From positions 1 through 64,000 of the forward strand of contig NZ_JPFK01000008.1 in assembly GCF_000733475.1 (NCBI RefSeq): a DNA stretch of 64,000 nucleotides, written 5' to 3'. Source of the stretch: Mangrovimonas yunxiaonensis. Its GTDB lineage: Bacteria; Bacteroidota; Bacteroidia; Flavobacteriales; Flavobacteriaceae. The notes below the pieces were generated by a model that saw nothing but the letters and a program-made list of their open reading frames with translations, did not search any database and was not told where the DNA came from. Each line of letters starts with the position of its first letter. Position 1 is the first letter of the stretch. Below, one piece after another: positions 17,445 to 26,181 of the stretch. The position numbers and the translations under genes are program-made.

Positions 17445-18437
17445 TTAGTCGTTAAAATCGACATCGATATTTTTCTTTCTTTTGTTGCGCTGTTTTCTAT
17501 TGTTGCCTTTGGCGTTTTCTTGTCGTTCTAGCTCGTCTTTGGCCGAGGTGCCATTGTCAATTTTCTTGTCGGTATGAAAATCCAGGCGATAAGAAGCTCC
17601 TAATGTAACGCCAAAAACAGAAGGCGTGTCTTTGGTGTTGAAGGTTAAAGCGGTATCCAACTGAAAGTTTTTGCTCCATAAATAGGCGCCTCCAAACCGA
17701 ATTAAATTATCGGCATAAAAATCACTGCTAATACCTTGCGTTTCGCCAAAAAGCACCCATTGGTCAAAAATAGACTTGGTTAAGGTAAGAATGTAGCTAA
17801 AATCTGACTGGTCAGTTTCTATTCTATCCAGCATAAAATTGGTAACAAACACCCAGCCGCTAGCAAAATTATTTTGTGTTGCTAGCATTACTTTTGGGCT
17901 AAACCCTTCTACGTTGGGTGCAACAAAAGGATTGTCTTTAGTGTCGTAATTAACGCCAGCATATACAGAAACTGCCGGAATTAGGTCTTTCCATCTAAAT
18001 CCATGATTGGCTTTCCAGCTATAGATGTTAGGTTTTTCTTCACCGGCATTTTTATAAGGATCGTAAACTAGATATTTAGCACCTAAGGTTAGCGATTTAA
18101 AGTTACTATAGTTGGTTTCGTAAGGGGTTAAGGCATTAACGTAGGTGCGTTTTGTAGATTGGTAGGCGCCTTCTAGATTAAGTTCTAGTTGTGGCCATAA
18201 CAGGCCATATCTTACGGCAAAATCGGAGCCAAAACTTCTGTCTTCGGTATTTAACAGTGCATGGTCTTCGTTTAAAATGTATGGGCCAATCTCTAACTGA
18301 ACGACATTGGTGCCAACAGCGAATGCACTTTTAGAGACACCTGGCCTATTGGAGTTTATAACTTCGGTATATTGTGAAAAAGCACTTATAGAGAAAAGAA
18401 AAATACCTATAAACAGATAAGTCGTTACGGTTTTCAT
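17445..18437 (-). CDS. Outer membrane beta-barrel protein, phenol-degradation MetA-like
   Basis: The protein of about 330 residues has a signal peptide (MKTVTTYLFIGIFLFSISAFSQ) and an N-terminal motif NRPGVSKSAFAVGTN of the MetA-pathway/transporter family. Amphipathic strands follow through about residue 290, then a charged Lys/Asn-rich tail ending DVDFND. It is expected to be a 12-strand-like barrel in the outer membrane; substrate unknown. The ATG at 18437 is preferred over one 21 bases upstream because a TATATTTG -7 element at 18456-18463 would lie within the longer reading frame. It is probably in one operon with the downstream acyltransferase. Confidence 0.75.
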   Translation of the reverse strand: MKTVTTYLFIGIFLFSISAFSQYTEVINSNRPGVSKSAFAVGTNVVQLEIGPYILNEDHALLNTEDRSFGSDFAVRYGLLWPQLELNLEGAYQSTKRTYVNALTPYETNYSNFKSLTLGAKYLVYDPYKNAGEEKPNIYSWKANHGFRWKDLIPAVSVYAGVNYDTKDNPFVAPNVEGFSPKVMLATQNNFASGWVFVTNFMLDRIETDQSDFSYILTLTKSIFDQWVLFGETQGISSDFYADNLIRFGGAYLWSKNFQLDTALTFNTKDTPSVFGVTLGASYRLDFHTDKKIDNGTSAKDELERQENAKGNNRKQRNKRKKNIDVDFND

Positions 18438-18455
18438 ATATCTTAATTTGGACTT

Positions 18456-18463
18456 CAAATATA
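18456..18463 (-). promoter_or_regulatory. -7 element TATATTTG
   Basis: Exact TAnnTTTG match on the minus strand, 19 bases upstream of the ATG at 18437. It supports the shorter start. Confidence 0.55.
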
Positions 18464-18517
18464 TTGATTTTATACTTTTTTTAAGTATTTAATGTTCTTT
18501 TTAAGGCGAAAGAGTTT

Positions 18518-18525
18518 TATTTTTG
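18518..18525 (+). promoter_or_regulatory. -7 element TATTTTTG, divergent
   Basis: Exact TAnnTTTG match 9 bases before the ATG at 18534, so the mRNA would be nearly leaderless. It would drive the DUF4834/YfhO/glycosyltransferase/flippase operon. Confidence 0.5.
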
Positions 18526-18533
18526 TAAAAAAT

Positions 18534-18815
18534 ATGACTATGCTTCAATACGCTTCATTAACTGGGGTCTTAAGGGTTATTTTAATTATTTTACTGGTTT
18601 ATTACGGCCTGAAGATTCTATCACGAATTTTTGCACCTGTTTTGGTCAAGTATGTGGCAAAAAAGGCAGAAGAGCGTTTTGGCGCAGCAAATTCGCAATA
18701 CCAAGGGCAGAAGCGTGAGGAACGAGAAGGGGAAGTTACAATCGATAAGGTGCCTAACACCAAAACTTCTAATAAAAATGTTGGCGAGTATGTAGATTAC
18801 GAAGAAATTGATTAA
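18534..18815 (+). CDS. DUF4834-family small membrane protein
   Basis: A protein of about 93 residues (MTMLQYASLTGVLRVILII...) with one N-terminal transmembrane helix (about 8-32) and a hydrophilic C-terminal tail rich in charged residues, ending VGEYVDYEEID. This fits the DUF4834 family found in Bacteroidota; its function is unknown. An in-frame ATG at 18492 exists, but the -7 element falls inside that longer frame, so the 18534 start is used. It is 29 bases upstream of the YfhO gene and probably co-transcribed. Confidence 0.7.
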   Translation: MTMLQYASLTGVLRVILIILLVYYGLKILSRIFAPVLVKYVAKKAEERFGAANSQYQGQKREEREGEVTIDKVPNTKTSNKNVGEYVDYEEID

Positions 18816-18844
18816 TTTTCGCAATCATTTTCTAAAACACATAC

Positions 18845-21265
18845 ATGCAACTTTCTTTTAAGAAATTCCTGCCACATATTGCAGTCCTTGTTGGTTTTAT
18901 TGCCATATCCTTATTGTACTTTAGTCCTGTTTTACAGGGAAAAGCCATTTTTCAGAGTGATATTATGCATTACATTGGGATGGCCCAACAGCAAAACGAT
19001 TTTCGAGCAGCTACAGGCGAAGAAACCTATTGGACCAACAGTGCTTTTGGCGGCATGCCAACCTATCAGCTAGGGGCAAAATACCCGCATAATTACATTA
19101 AAAAATTAGATTTAGCCCTGAGGTTTTTACCAAGACCAGCCGATTATCTGTTCTTATATTTTATAGGGTTTTACATTTTACTATTATCGCTTAAAGTCGA
19201 TTTTAGACTTTCAGCACTTGGGGCTTTAGCCTTTGGATTTTCAACTTACTTGATTATTATTCTTGGCGTAGGGCATAATGCCAAAGCGCATGCTATTGCT
19301 TATATGCCGTTAGTGCTAAGCGGAATTATTCTAACCTTCAGGCAAAAATATATATTAGGGTTTTTAGTCACTGCCGTAGGAATGGCTTTGGAACTGGTTG
19401 CAAATCATTTTCAAATGACTTATTACTTACTGTTTTTAGTACTCGTTTTAGGTATTGCCTATTTGGTAGATGCCTATAAAAAAGAAATGATTCCTCAGTT
19501 TTTTAAATCGGTTGGGTTATTGGTATTAGCAGTCATTCTAGCCATTGGGTTAAACGCTACAAATATTATGGCAACCCAAGAGTATGCCAAAGAAAGTACC
19601 CGTGGGCAAAGTGAATTAACCATTGCCCCAGATGGCTCGCCAAAGGTGGCAACCTCAGGATTGGACAGAGACAAAATTACCGAGTATAGTTATGGTTTTT
19701 TAGAATCGCTTAACTTGTATATACCAAGACTTATGGGTGGCGGTAGTCTTGAAGATGTTGGGAAAAACTCAGCTTCTTACGATTTCTTTTTACGTTTAGG
19801 GGCTACGCCATTACAAGCTGCCGAGCAGGTTAAACGCGTGCCAACTTATTGGGGCGATCAGCCTATATTGGAAGCACCAGCTTATGTTGGGGCTGTTAGT
19901 CTCTTTTTATTTGTGTTTGCCTTATTCTTGGTAAAAGGGCGCTTAAAATGGTGGCTTGTTGGAGGAACTGTATTATCGCTATTGCTTTCTTATGGTTATA
20001 ACTTAAGTGTCTTAACCAATTTCTTTATCGATTACGTGCCACTTTACGACAAGTTTAGAGCGGTAACCTCCATACAAGTTATTCTGGAACTGTGCATTCC
20101 TGTTTTGGCTATTTTTGGATTGGTTAGGCTATTTAATGATTTTGAAACGGATGATAAGAAGCTCAAAGCCTTAAAATATACGGTATTAATTACTGGTGGT
20201 TTAGCGTTACTGTTGCTTGTGTTTAAGTCGTCGTTTAGTTTTTCAGGTGGGAATGATGCGTTTTACCGTCAGAATTATGGCGAGCAATTTATTAATGCCA
20301 TAAAAGAAGATAGAAAAGCATTTTTTACTCAAGATACCCTAAGAACCTTGGTGCTGGTCTTGCTTTCGGCAGGAGCAGTTTTTATGTTTTTAAAGCGAAA
20401 GCTATCTCAAAACATGACCATTGGTGTTTTTGCAGCATTAATTTTATTTGATTTGGTGGTTGTAGACAGGCGCTATGTTAATAACGAGAACTTTGTGCCA
20501 GCCATTAAAATGGAAAAGCCTTATCAGGCTTCTAAAATTGATAGCGAAATACAACAGGACACCTCAAATTACAGGGTGTTGGACATCCATTCAAGACAAC
20601 CAGCTAGAGCGTCGTATTTTCACAATTCCGTTAGTGGTTATCATGCGGCAAAATTAAAACGCTATGATGAGTTATACGATTTTCATATAGCACGTAATAA
20701 CATCGAGGTATTAAACATGCTTAATGCAAAATACATTATTGCAGAGGGCGAAAACCAGCAGCCGTTCTTGTATCCAAACCCAGAGGCTAATGGAAATGCG
20801 TGGTTTGTACAGCGTTTAAAGCCTGTTGAAACGGCTAATAAAGAAATCTTGGCCTTAGATAGTTTAAATACCAAAACAGAAGCTGTTTTTAATAGTGTAA
20901 CGTTTGGAGATGTGGTTAAAACCAATTTTACGGTCGACTCTACAGCAACCATAAAAGTTAAAGAATACGAACCAAACTATATTAAGTACGAAACCTCTAA
21001 CTCTAATGATGGTTTTGCGGTGTTTTCAGAAGTTTATTACAAGCAAGGATGGCAAGCTTTTTTAGACGGAAAAGCAGTGCCACATATACGGCTAAATTAT
21101 GTTTTACGTGGCATGCAAATTCCAAAGGGTAATCATGTGGTCGAGTTTAGGTTCCAGCCATCTGTTGTTAAAACAGGCAGTATCATAGCCTTGGCAAGTT
21201 CTTTGCTTTTTGGGGTGGTGTTGTTAGGCGGACTGTTTTACAATGTTAAAAGAAAGCAAGAATAA
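18845..21265 (+). CDS. YfhO-family multipass membrane protein
   Basis: This 806-residue inner-membrane protein starts with a hydrophobic helix and continues with roughly a dozen transmembrane segments. A large extracytoplasmic loop lies near the N-terminus (about 30-90), a soluble domain at about 560-780, and a final helix precedes the basic tail. Bacillus YfhO and relatives are GT-C-like proteins needed for lipid-linked sugar transfer, for example lipoteichoic acid glycosylation. In flavobacteria it probably works on envelope glycans. Its 3' end overlaps the GT4 glycosyltransferase gene by 23 bases, implying translational coupling and a shared pathway. Confidence 0.85.
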   Translation: MQLSFKKFLPHIAVLVGFIAISLLYFSPVLQGKAIFQSDIMHYIGMAQQQNDFRAATGEETYWTNSAFGGMPTYQLGAKYPHNYIKKLDLALRFLPRPADYLFLYFIGFYILLLSLKVDFRLSALGALAFGFSTYLIIILGVGHNAKAHAIAYMPLVLSGIILTFRQKYILGFLVTAVGMALELVANHFQMTYYLLFLVLVLGIAYLVDAYKKEMIPQFFKSVGLLVLAVILAIGLNATNIMATQEYAKESTRGQSELTIAPDGSPKVATSGLDRDKITEYSYGFLESLNLYIPRLMGGGSLEDVGKNSASYDFFLRLGATPLQAAEQVKRVPTYWGDQPILEAPAYVGAVSLFLFVFALFLVKGRLKWWLVGGTVLSLLLSYGYNLSVLTNFFIDYVPLYDKFRAVTSIQVILELCIPVLAIFGLVRLFNDFETDDKKLKALKYTVLITGGLALLLLVFKSSFSFSGGNDAFYRQNYGEQFINAIKEDRKAFFTQDTLRTLVLVLLSAGAVFMFLKRKLSQNMTIGVFAALILFDLVVVDRRYVNNENFVPAIKMEKPYQASKIDSEIQQDTSNYRVLDIHSRQPARASYFHNSVSGYHAAKLKRYDELYDFHIARNNIEVLNMLNAKYIIAEGENQQPFLYPNPEANGNAWFVQRLKPVETANKEILALDSLNTKTEAVFNSVTFGDVVKTNFTVDSTATIKVKEYEPNYIKYETSNSNDGFAVFSEVYYKQGWQAFLDGKAVPHIRLNYVLRGMQIPKGNHVVEFRFQPSVVKTGSIIALASSLLFGVVLLGGLFYNVKRKQE

Positions 21266-22547
21266 GGTGCGTAAAAAAGCACTCATAGTAGCATATTATT
21301 GGCCTCCGGCAGGAGGGCCTGGCGTGCAACGTTGGCTTAAATTTGTAAAATACTTACCAGATTATGGTATCGACCCCATTGTTTATGTGCCACAAAACGC
21401 TCACTACCCTATAGTAGATGATAGTTTGGTTGAAGAGATACCCAATACAATAAAAGTCATTAAACACCCCATTAAAGAGCCATATGGTATGGCGGGCTAT
21501 TTTTTTAAACGTAAAACGCAAACCATAAGTAGGGGCATTATCACCTCACCAGACAAGCAGCGCCCAATAGAAAAATTAATGTTGTTTATTAGAGGGAATT
21601 TTTTTATCCCAGATGCCAGAAAATCATGGGTTAAGCCCTCTGTAGGCTTTTTAAAGCAGTACGTCGAGCAAGAAAATATAGATACGGTAATCACTACAGG
21701 GCCGCCGCACAGCTTACATTTAATAGGCTTAAAGTTAAAAGAAAGCTTAGGTCTTAGGTGGTTGGCAGATTTTAGGGACCCTTGGACAACCATAGGTTAC
21801 CATAAGCAATTAAAGCTATTGCCGTTTGCCCAAAAAAAGCATTGTAGGCTAGAGCAAATGGTTTTAAATAACGCCAACGAAATTATTGTTACAAGTTTTG
21901 CCACCAAAACTGAATTTTCGGCCAAGACAGAGGTGCCCATTTCGGTTATTACTAATGGTTATGATGTAGAAATGTTTCAGGAGCATGTGCCGTTAGATGC
22001 TAAATTTAGCATTTCGCATGTGGGTTCGTTGCTATCAAAGCGCAATCCGGAAATTCTATGGCGCGTACTCCATGAATTAGTTGAAGAAGTTCCTGGTTTT
22101 AAAGCCGATTTTCAACTAACACTGGTTGGGCATGTTAGTGATGACGTGATGGAATTTGTAAAAAAGTATAATCTAAGTGATAGTTTAAATAATATAGGGT
22201 ATTTGAAACATAATGAATCTATTAGGTTTCAGAAAAAATCACAAATCTTATTGTTGCTCGAAATCGATTCGCCACAAACCGAAGCCATTATCCCAGGCAA
22301 ACTTTTTGAGTACTTAGCCACTAAAAGACCCATAATAGCCATAGGCCCTAAGCGTTCGGATGTGAAATCCATTTTGTTAGAAGCCCAAGCTGGAACATAT
22401 TTTTCGTACCAAGATTTTACAGCGCTTAAGGAGACCATTTTAAAGCACTATAATGCTTTTAAAAGTGGTGATGTTATGTTAAATTCGGTTAATATTGATA
22501 AATACAGTAGAAGAAACCTAACCAAAACGCTATCGGAGTTAATTTAA
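21243..22547 (+). CDS. Family 4-like glycosyltransferase
   Basis: This 434-residue GT-B protein has an N-terminal acceptor domain starting ALIVAYYWPPAGGPGVQRW, the donor-domain entry SHVGSLLSKRNPE, and the C-terminal nucleotide-sugar region ending PGKLFEYLATKRPIIAIGP with the conserved Glu of the EX7E type (EAIIPGKLFEY). It is cytosolic. It overlaps YfhO by 23 bases and is followed one base later by the flippase, so it probably adds a sugar to a lipid-linked intermediate that the flippase exports. Sugar and acceptor are unknown. Confidence 0.85.
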   Translation: MLKESKNKVRKKALIVAYYWPPAGGPGVQRWLKFVKYLPDYGIDPIVYVPQNAHYPIVDDSLVEEIPNTIKVIKHPIKEPYGMAGYFFKRKTQTISRGIITSPDKQRPIEKLMLFIRGNFFIPDARKSWVKPSVGFLKQYVEQENIDTVITTGPPHSLHLIGLKLKESLGLRWLADFRDPWTTIGYHKQLKLLPFAQKKHCRLEQMVLNNANEIIVTSFATKTEFSAKTEVPISVITNGYDVEMFQEHVPLDAKFSISHVGSLLSKRNPEILWRVLHELVEEVPGFKADFQLTLVGHVSDDVMEFVKKYNLSDSLNNIGYLKHNESIRFQKKSQILLLLEIDSPQTEAIIPGKLFEYLATKRPIIAIGPKRSDVKSILLEAQAGTYFSYQDFTALKETILKHYNAFKSGDVMLNSVNIDKYSRRNLTKTLSELI

Positions 22548-22548
22548 C

Positions 22549-24000
22549 ATGGGAATTGTAGTTAAACAGTCGGTAAAAAACACTGTGGCCACGTATTTGG
22601 GGTTTGCCATAGGAGCGGTTAATGTATTGTTTTTATACACCCAGTTTTTAAGCCCAGAATACTTCGGGTTGATTTCCTACATTCTTTCTACAGCAAATAT
22701 ACTCATGCCCTTAATGGCTTTTGGGGTTCATAATACCATCATTAAGTTTTATTCGTCTTTTAGAAGCAAGCAATCGCAGAATAGTTTTTTACTGCTCATG
22801 CTGTTGTTGCCGTTTGCCATTATTATTCCTTTTGGCTTTATTGGTTGGTTGTGTTTTAACGAAATAGCCCTTTGGCTGTCTGCCGATAATGTTATTGTTA
22901 CAGATTATGTTTGGTTAATATACGTAGCAGCCATTTCGTTTGCTTATTTCGAGGTGTTTTACGCCTGGTCGCGTGTGCAGTTTCAATCGGTTTTTGGGAA
23001 CTTCATGAAAGAGGTTTTCCATCGGCTATGTATTACGGTTTTATTGGTGTTGCTGCATTTTGGCTACCTATCTGTTGATGGACTAATTTATAGTATTGTA
23101 GGGGTTTATGTGCTTAGAATGGTCATTATGAAAGGGTATGCCTATAGCCTTAGATTTCCGTCGTTTAAGTTTACAAAATTAACCAATACCGTTTCTATTA
23201 TAAAATACACCTCGTTAATTATTCTTGCGGGCTCTGTAGCTAATATTATTTTGGAGATCGATAAGTTTATGATTAATAGATACGTTCCTATAGAACAGGT
23301 GGCTTATTATAGCGTGGCCATTTATATTGCTACGGTTGTTGGTGTGCCAGCGCGTGCTATGCATCAAATTGTAAGCCCAATTACGGCCAAGTTGCTTAAT
23401 GAAAAGAACAAACAGGAGCTGGTGGTATTGTACAAAAAAAGCTCGTTAAATTTATTTATTGTTTGCGGCTTTGTTTTTTTACTTATCGTGCTTAACATCA
23501 ATCAGCTTTATGTTATGATAGACGACAGGTACGCTAATGGGTTACTGGTTGTTTTTGTTGTAGGCTTTTCTAAATTAATGGAAGCTCTTTTAGGCAATAA
23601 CAACGCCATATTATTTAATAGCGATTATTACCGTATGGTGCTGTTTTTAGGGGTGGTTTTGGTTGTTCTTGCCGTATTTTTAAACATGTATTTTATACCC
23701 AACTTTGGTATAAATGGCGCCGCTTTTGCTACGTTTATTGCTTTTTTAATATACAATGTGGCTAAGATAGGCTTTGTTCATAAGGTGTTTAAGATGTGGC
23801 CTTTTTCGGCAAACACCGTTAAGGTTTTAGTCCTGCTTTTAATAAGTTTAGGGGCCTTTTATTTTTGGGATTTTAAATGGCATCCCATAGTAAACATCGC
23901 GCTTAAAACCGCCTTGTTTGCAGTATTTTATGGCGGAATTGTTTATGCCATGAAACTCTCAGAAGATATTAATCGCATCATCCATCGGTTGTTGCGATAA
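22549..24000 (+). CDS. Polysaccharide flippase (MOP/Wzx-type)
   Basis: The 483-residue protein is almost entirely hydrophobic with about 14 predicted transmembrane helices. Its layout is typical of the MOP superfamily (Wzx/MurJ/RfbX): N-terminal VKQSVKNTVATYLGFAIGAVN, central EIDKFMINRYVPIEQVAYYSVA and a later NFGINGAAFATFIAF. It should flip a lipid-linked oligosaccharide across the inner membrane. It starts one base after the GT4 stop, so it is the last gene of the DUF4834-YfhO-GT4 operon. No strong terminator was seen downstream. Confidence 0.85.
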   Translation: MGIVVKQSVKNTVATYLGFAIGAVNVLFLYTQFLSPEYFGLISYILSTANILMPLMAFGVHNTIIKFYSSFRSKQSQNSFLLLMLLLPFAIIIPFGFIGWLCFNEIALWLSADNVIVTDYVWLIYVAAISFAYFEVFYAWSRVQFQSVFGNFMKEVFHRLCITVLLVLLHFGYLSVDGLIYSIVGVYVLRMVIMKGYAYSLRFPSFKFTKLTNTVSIIKYTSLIILAGSVANIILEIDKFMINRYVPIEQVAYYSVAIYIATVVGVPARAMHQIVSPITAKLLNEKNKQELVVLYKKSSLNLFIVCGFVFLLIVLNINQLYVMIDDRYANGLLVVFVVGFSKLMEALLGNNNAILFNSDYYRMVLFLGVVLVVLAVFLNMYFIPNFGINGAAFATFIAFLIYNVAKIGFVHKVFKMWPFSANTVKVLVLLLISLGAFYFWDFKWHPIVNIALKTALFAVFYGGIVYAMKLSEDINRIIHRLLR

Positions 24001-24076
24001 ATAGAAAAATCCCACGATGTTGCTTTGGGGCAAACTTAATCGCAGGACTTTTCAACTAACCAACCAAAAAGTGTTT

Positions 24077-25102
24077 TTATCTTCTATCTCTTGAAGCAAC
24101 ACGGTTGCTTTTGTGAGGTCTTGTAGTATATTTACGAGTATTTTGTCTGTTTGGTTTTCTTACACTCGAGTTTTTCCTATATGTGGTATTTTTAGACACA
24201 TTTCTTTTTGTTTGCGTTACCTTTCTTGAAGGTCGCGTTACGGTTTGTCTATTGGTTTTAGATCTAGGTGAATTAACTTGGGTTCTCTTGTTAACACTTC
24301 TTCTAGGGCTTTCAACTTGTTTAGATCTACCAGGTGCCGAAGTTACAGTACGATGATTTCTATTTCTATCAACAGTTCTTCTATTTTGATTATGCGTTGC
24401 AGTTCTATTTCTAACAACAGGCGTTCTTGTAGCAAGATCTTGACGTCTTGTAATGGTGTGCCCGCGTCTTGAAGCTACTGCTGTTGTGCGTCTGTAGTTA
24501 TTTCTATACGGACTGGTAAAATGGTGACGTTGCGGCTTGTAATGTTTTCTATAAGGCTTGTGATAAACAACACAATGCGAAGCCGAAGGTACTACATAAT
24601 GTCTGTGCCATGGTCTGTAAACATAATGTCTGTTATACACATTAATAAAACCAGTATAATGAGAGAATACCCTGTTTCTGTAATGTACATATAGTCCACC
24701 TACACGAGAAACAAAACCAAAACCATTGTAGTTAATGTAAATGTTTCCAATTCTATTCACACGGCCATAAAAGTCGTAAAAAACAGGAACGTGCTCAATT
24801 TGAACAATGGCGCCATACGCATCGTACTGTACATAACCATTATAGTCGTACCCAGAGTTAAAGCTAATACTTACACCGGGTGTGTTTATGGCAACATTTA
24901 CATTGGGGCCGTATTGTGGCATGTAAAAATCGAACTGCCCATCTGGAAATATTGAGAATTCTATGCCTCCTTCTACAAATATGAAAGAATTACCATATCC
25001 GCTATAATTTGCCGTTGCTACATTGTTGTCTAGATTGGTGGTTGCATTTACGGCAAAACTGCTACATAGTATTGCGGTAAATAAATAAATAAGTTTTTTC
25101 AT
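24077..25102 (-). CDS. Exported protein with Arg/Lys-rich tail, unknown family
   Basis: This 341-residue protein has a signal peptide (MKKLIYLFTAILCSSFAVNA), a globular part (about 30-180) and an extremely basic tail (about 190-341) rich in Arg, Lys, Thr, Ser and Asn. The globular part contains GGIEFSIFPDGQFDFYMP and beta-rich repeats (RVNRIGNIYINY; VSRVGGLYVHY). The ATG at 25102 is chosen because it begins the signal peptide; a longer frame starts 48 bases earlier. It is a paralogue of the next gene upstream (25334-25978), with which it shares GIEF-FPDG-FDF and RIGN--INY blocks. I do not recognise a named family. The tail could bind nucleic acid or anionic polysaccharide. Confidence 0.7.
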   Translation of the reverse strand: MKKLIYLFTAILCSSFAVNATTNLDNNVATANYSGYGNSFIFVEGGIEFSIFPDGQFDFYMPQYGPNVNVAINTPGVSISFNSGYDYNGYVQYDAYGAIVQIEHVPVFYDFYGRVNRIGNIYINYNGFGFVSRVGGLYVHYRNRVFSHYTGFINVYNRHYVYRPWHRHYVVPSASHCVVYHKPYRKHYKPQRHHFTSPYRNNYRRTTAVASRRGHTITRRQDLATRTPVVRNRTATHNQNRRTVDRNRNHRTVTSAPGRSKQVESPRRSVNKRTQVNSPRSKTNRQTVTRPSRKVTQTKRNVSKNTTYRKNSSVRKPNRQNTRKYTTRPHKSNRVASRDRR

Positions 25103-25292
25103 GATTATAGAATTTGTGATTCGTTTAGAATAAATCAAACAACATGCCAAAAAATGTTAAAGCGATTTCAGTTATTGATTATCAGTGTTTTATAGATTTC
25201 TTAAGCGAAGACTTTGGTTGTAGATTAACAAACCATTAAAGCATGTTTTTTGAAAATAGGTTTTAAGAAACGCTTTTACCATCAAAAAAAAA

Positions 25293-25316
25293 TCCCCAAA
25301 CACTTGGGTTTGGGGA
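25293..25316 (-). terminator. Rho-independent terminator
   Basis: Stem TCCCCAAAC, six-base loop, complement GTTTGGGGA, followed on the minus strand by a T run. It follows the stop of the 214-residue paralogue and separates the two genes. Confidence 0.75.
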
Positions 25317-25333
25317 CATTTATGAGTCGTTAA

Positions 25334-25978
25334 TTATTTGCTTTTTTTAACCTTGTCTTTTTTGGTTTTATAGTAGTATACATCGTCATCGTGCCATGTG
25401 TCATGGCCAAAGTCATCGTCAGATATGTAACTAAAACCTGTGTTGTATTGGTTTATAGCACCTCGGCTATGTACCAATTCGCCTTGACCATTAAAACGCA
25501 CTGTAAGTCCGCCTATTTGAATCAATCTTCCATTGCCTCGTTGGTAGCTCATGTAAACAGAACCAGCACGTTTTATTCTACCTTGTCTATCGTAGTTGAT
25601 AAAAACATTGCCAATACGTCTAACCTTACCATCCCTGTCGTGTTCAACAATAACGCCGGCTTGTGGTTGCGAGTAGTGTATGTGGCCACTAACCGCAGTT
25701 CTTGGAGCGCCAAAAGTTACATTAACAGAGCTTCTTCGGGTTCTGTAATAAACATCGCCTTGGTCGTTATTACCTCGTGTGTGCGTGTTAAAATCGAAGC
25801 TACCATCAGGGAAAACTAAAAACTCAATACCACGCTCTAAAAACATAATAGGTTGGGCATGAGAATAGCGTGTGTTTCCATCTAAAGTTTTAGCTTGTTT
25901 TACAAAATTGCTTTCAGCTGCGCTAGCAAATGCTATACCTAATAGCATGGCTGCAAATAAAAGTCCTAGCTTTTTCAT
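25334..25978 (-). CDS. Exported protein, paralogue of the 341-residue neighbour
   Basis: This 214-residue protein has a signal peptide (MKKLGLLFAAMLLGIAFASA). It then shows the shared block LERGIEFLVFPDGSFDF (about 47-63) and about three beta-strand repeats of the form RRIGNVFINYDRQGRIKRAG and IGGLTVRFNGQGE. The C-terminus is acidic (SDDDFGHDTWHDDD) and then Lys-rich (KKDKVKKSK), unlike the wholly basic tail of its paralogue. The two are tandem on the same strand with a terminator between them. Function is unknown; a periplasmic or surface beta-protein is likely. Confidence 0.7.
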   Translation of the reverse strand: MKKLGLLFAAMLLGIAFASAAESNFVKQAKTLDGNTRYSHAQPIMFLERGIEFLVFPDGSFDFNTHTRGNNDQGDVYYRTRRSSVNVTFGAPRTAVSGHIHYSQPQAGVIVEHDRDGKVRRIGNVFINYDRQGRIKRAGSVYMSYQRGNGRLIQIGGLTVRFNGQGELVHSRGAINQYNTGFSYISDDDFGHDTWHDDDVYYYKTKKDKVKKSK

Positions 25979-26181
25979 AATAATTAGAATTTAGATTTTG
26001 CCTACTCTTTAGCTTTTCGGCTTACGCTATGCCAAGAGTTTTTCAATTAACGTGCCAAAAATGTAACACGCAGTTTTTGAGTTGTTTATGTGTTTTAAAG
26101 TGTTTTTTTAGGCACTCTAATTATAGCAAACAAACAAAATACATGTATTTTTTACTATTTTTAGATTAATAAAACAACATC

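Noticed and set aside
24001-24060. Terminator after the flippase
   Set aside because: AAAATCCCACGAT and ATCGCAGGACTTTT pair only with mismatches across a 20-base loop; too weak.
25391-25819. 142-codon plus-strand frame opposite the 214-residue exported protein
   Set aside because: It is antisense to a gene with a signal peptide and a paralogue next door; composition is unlike protein.
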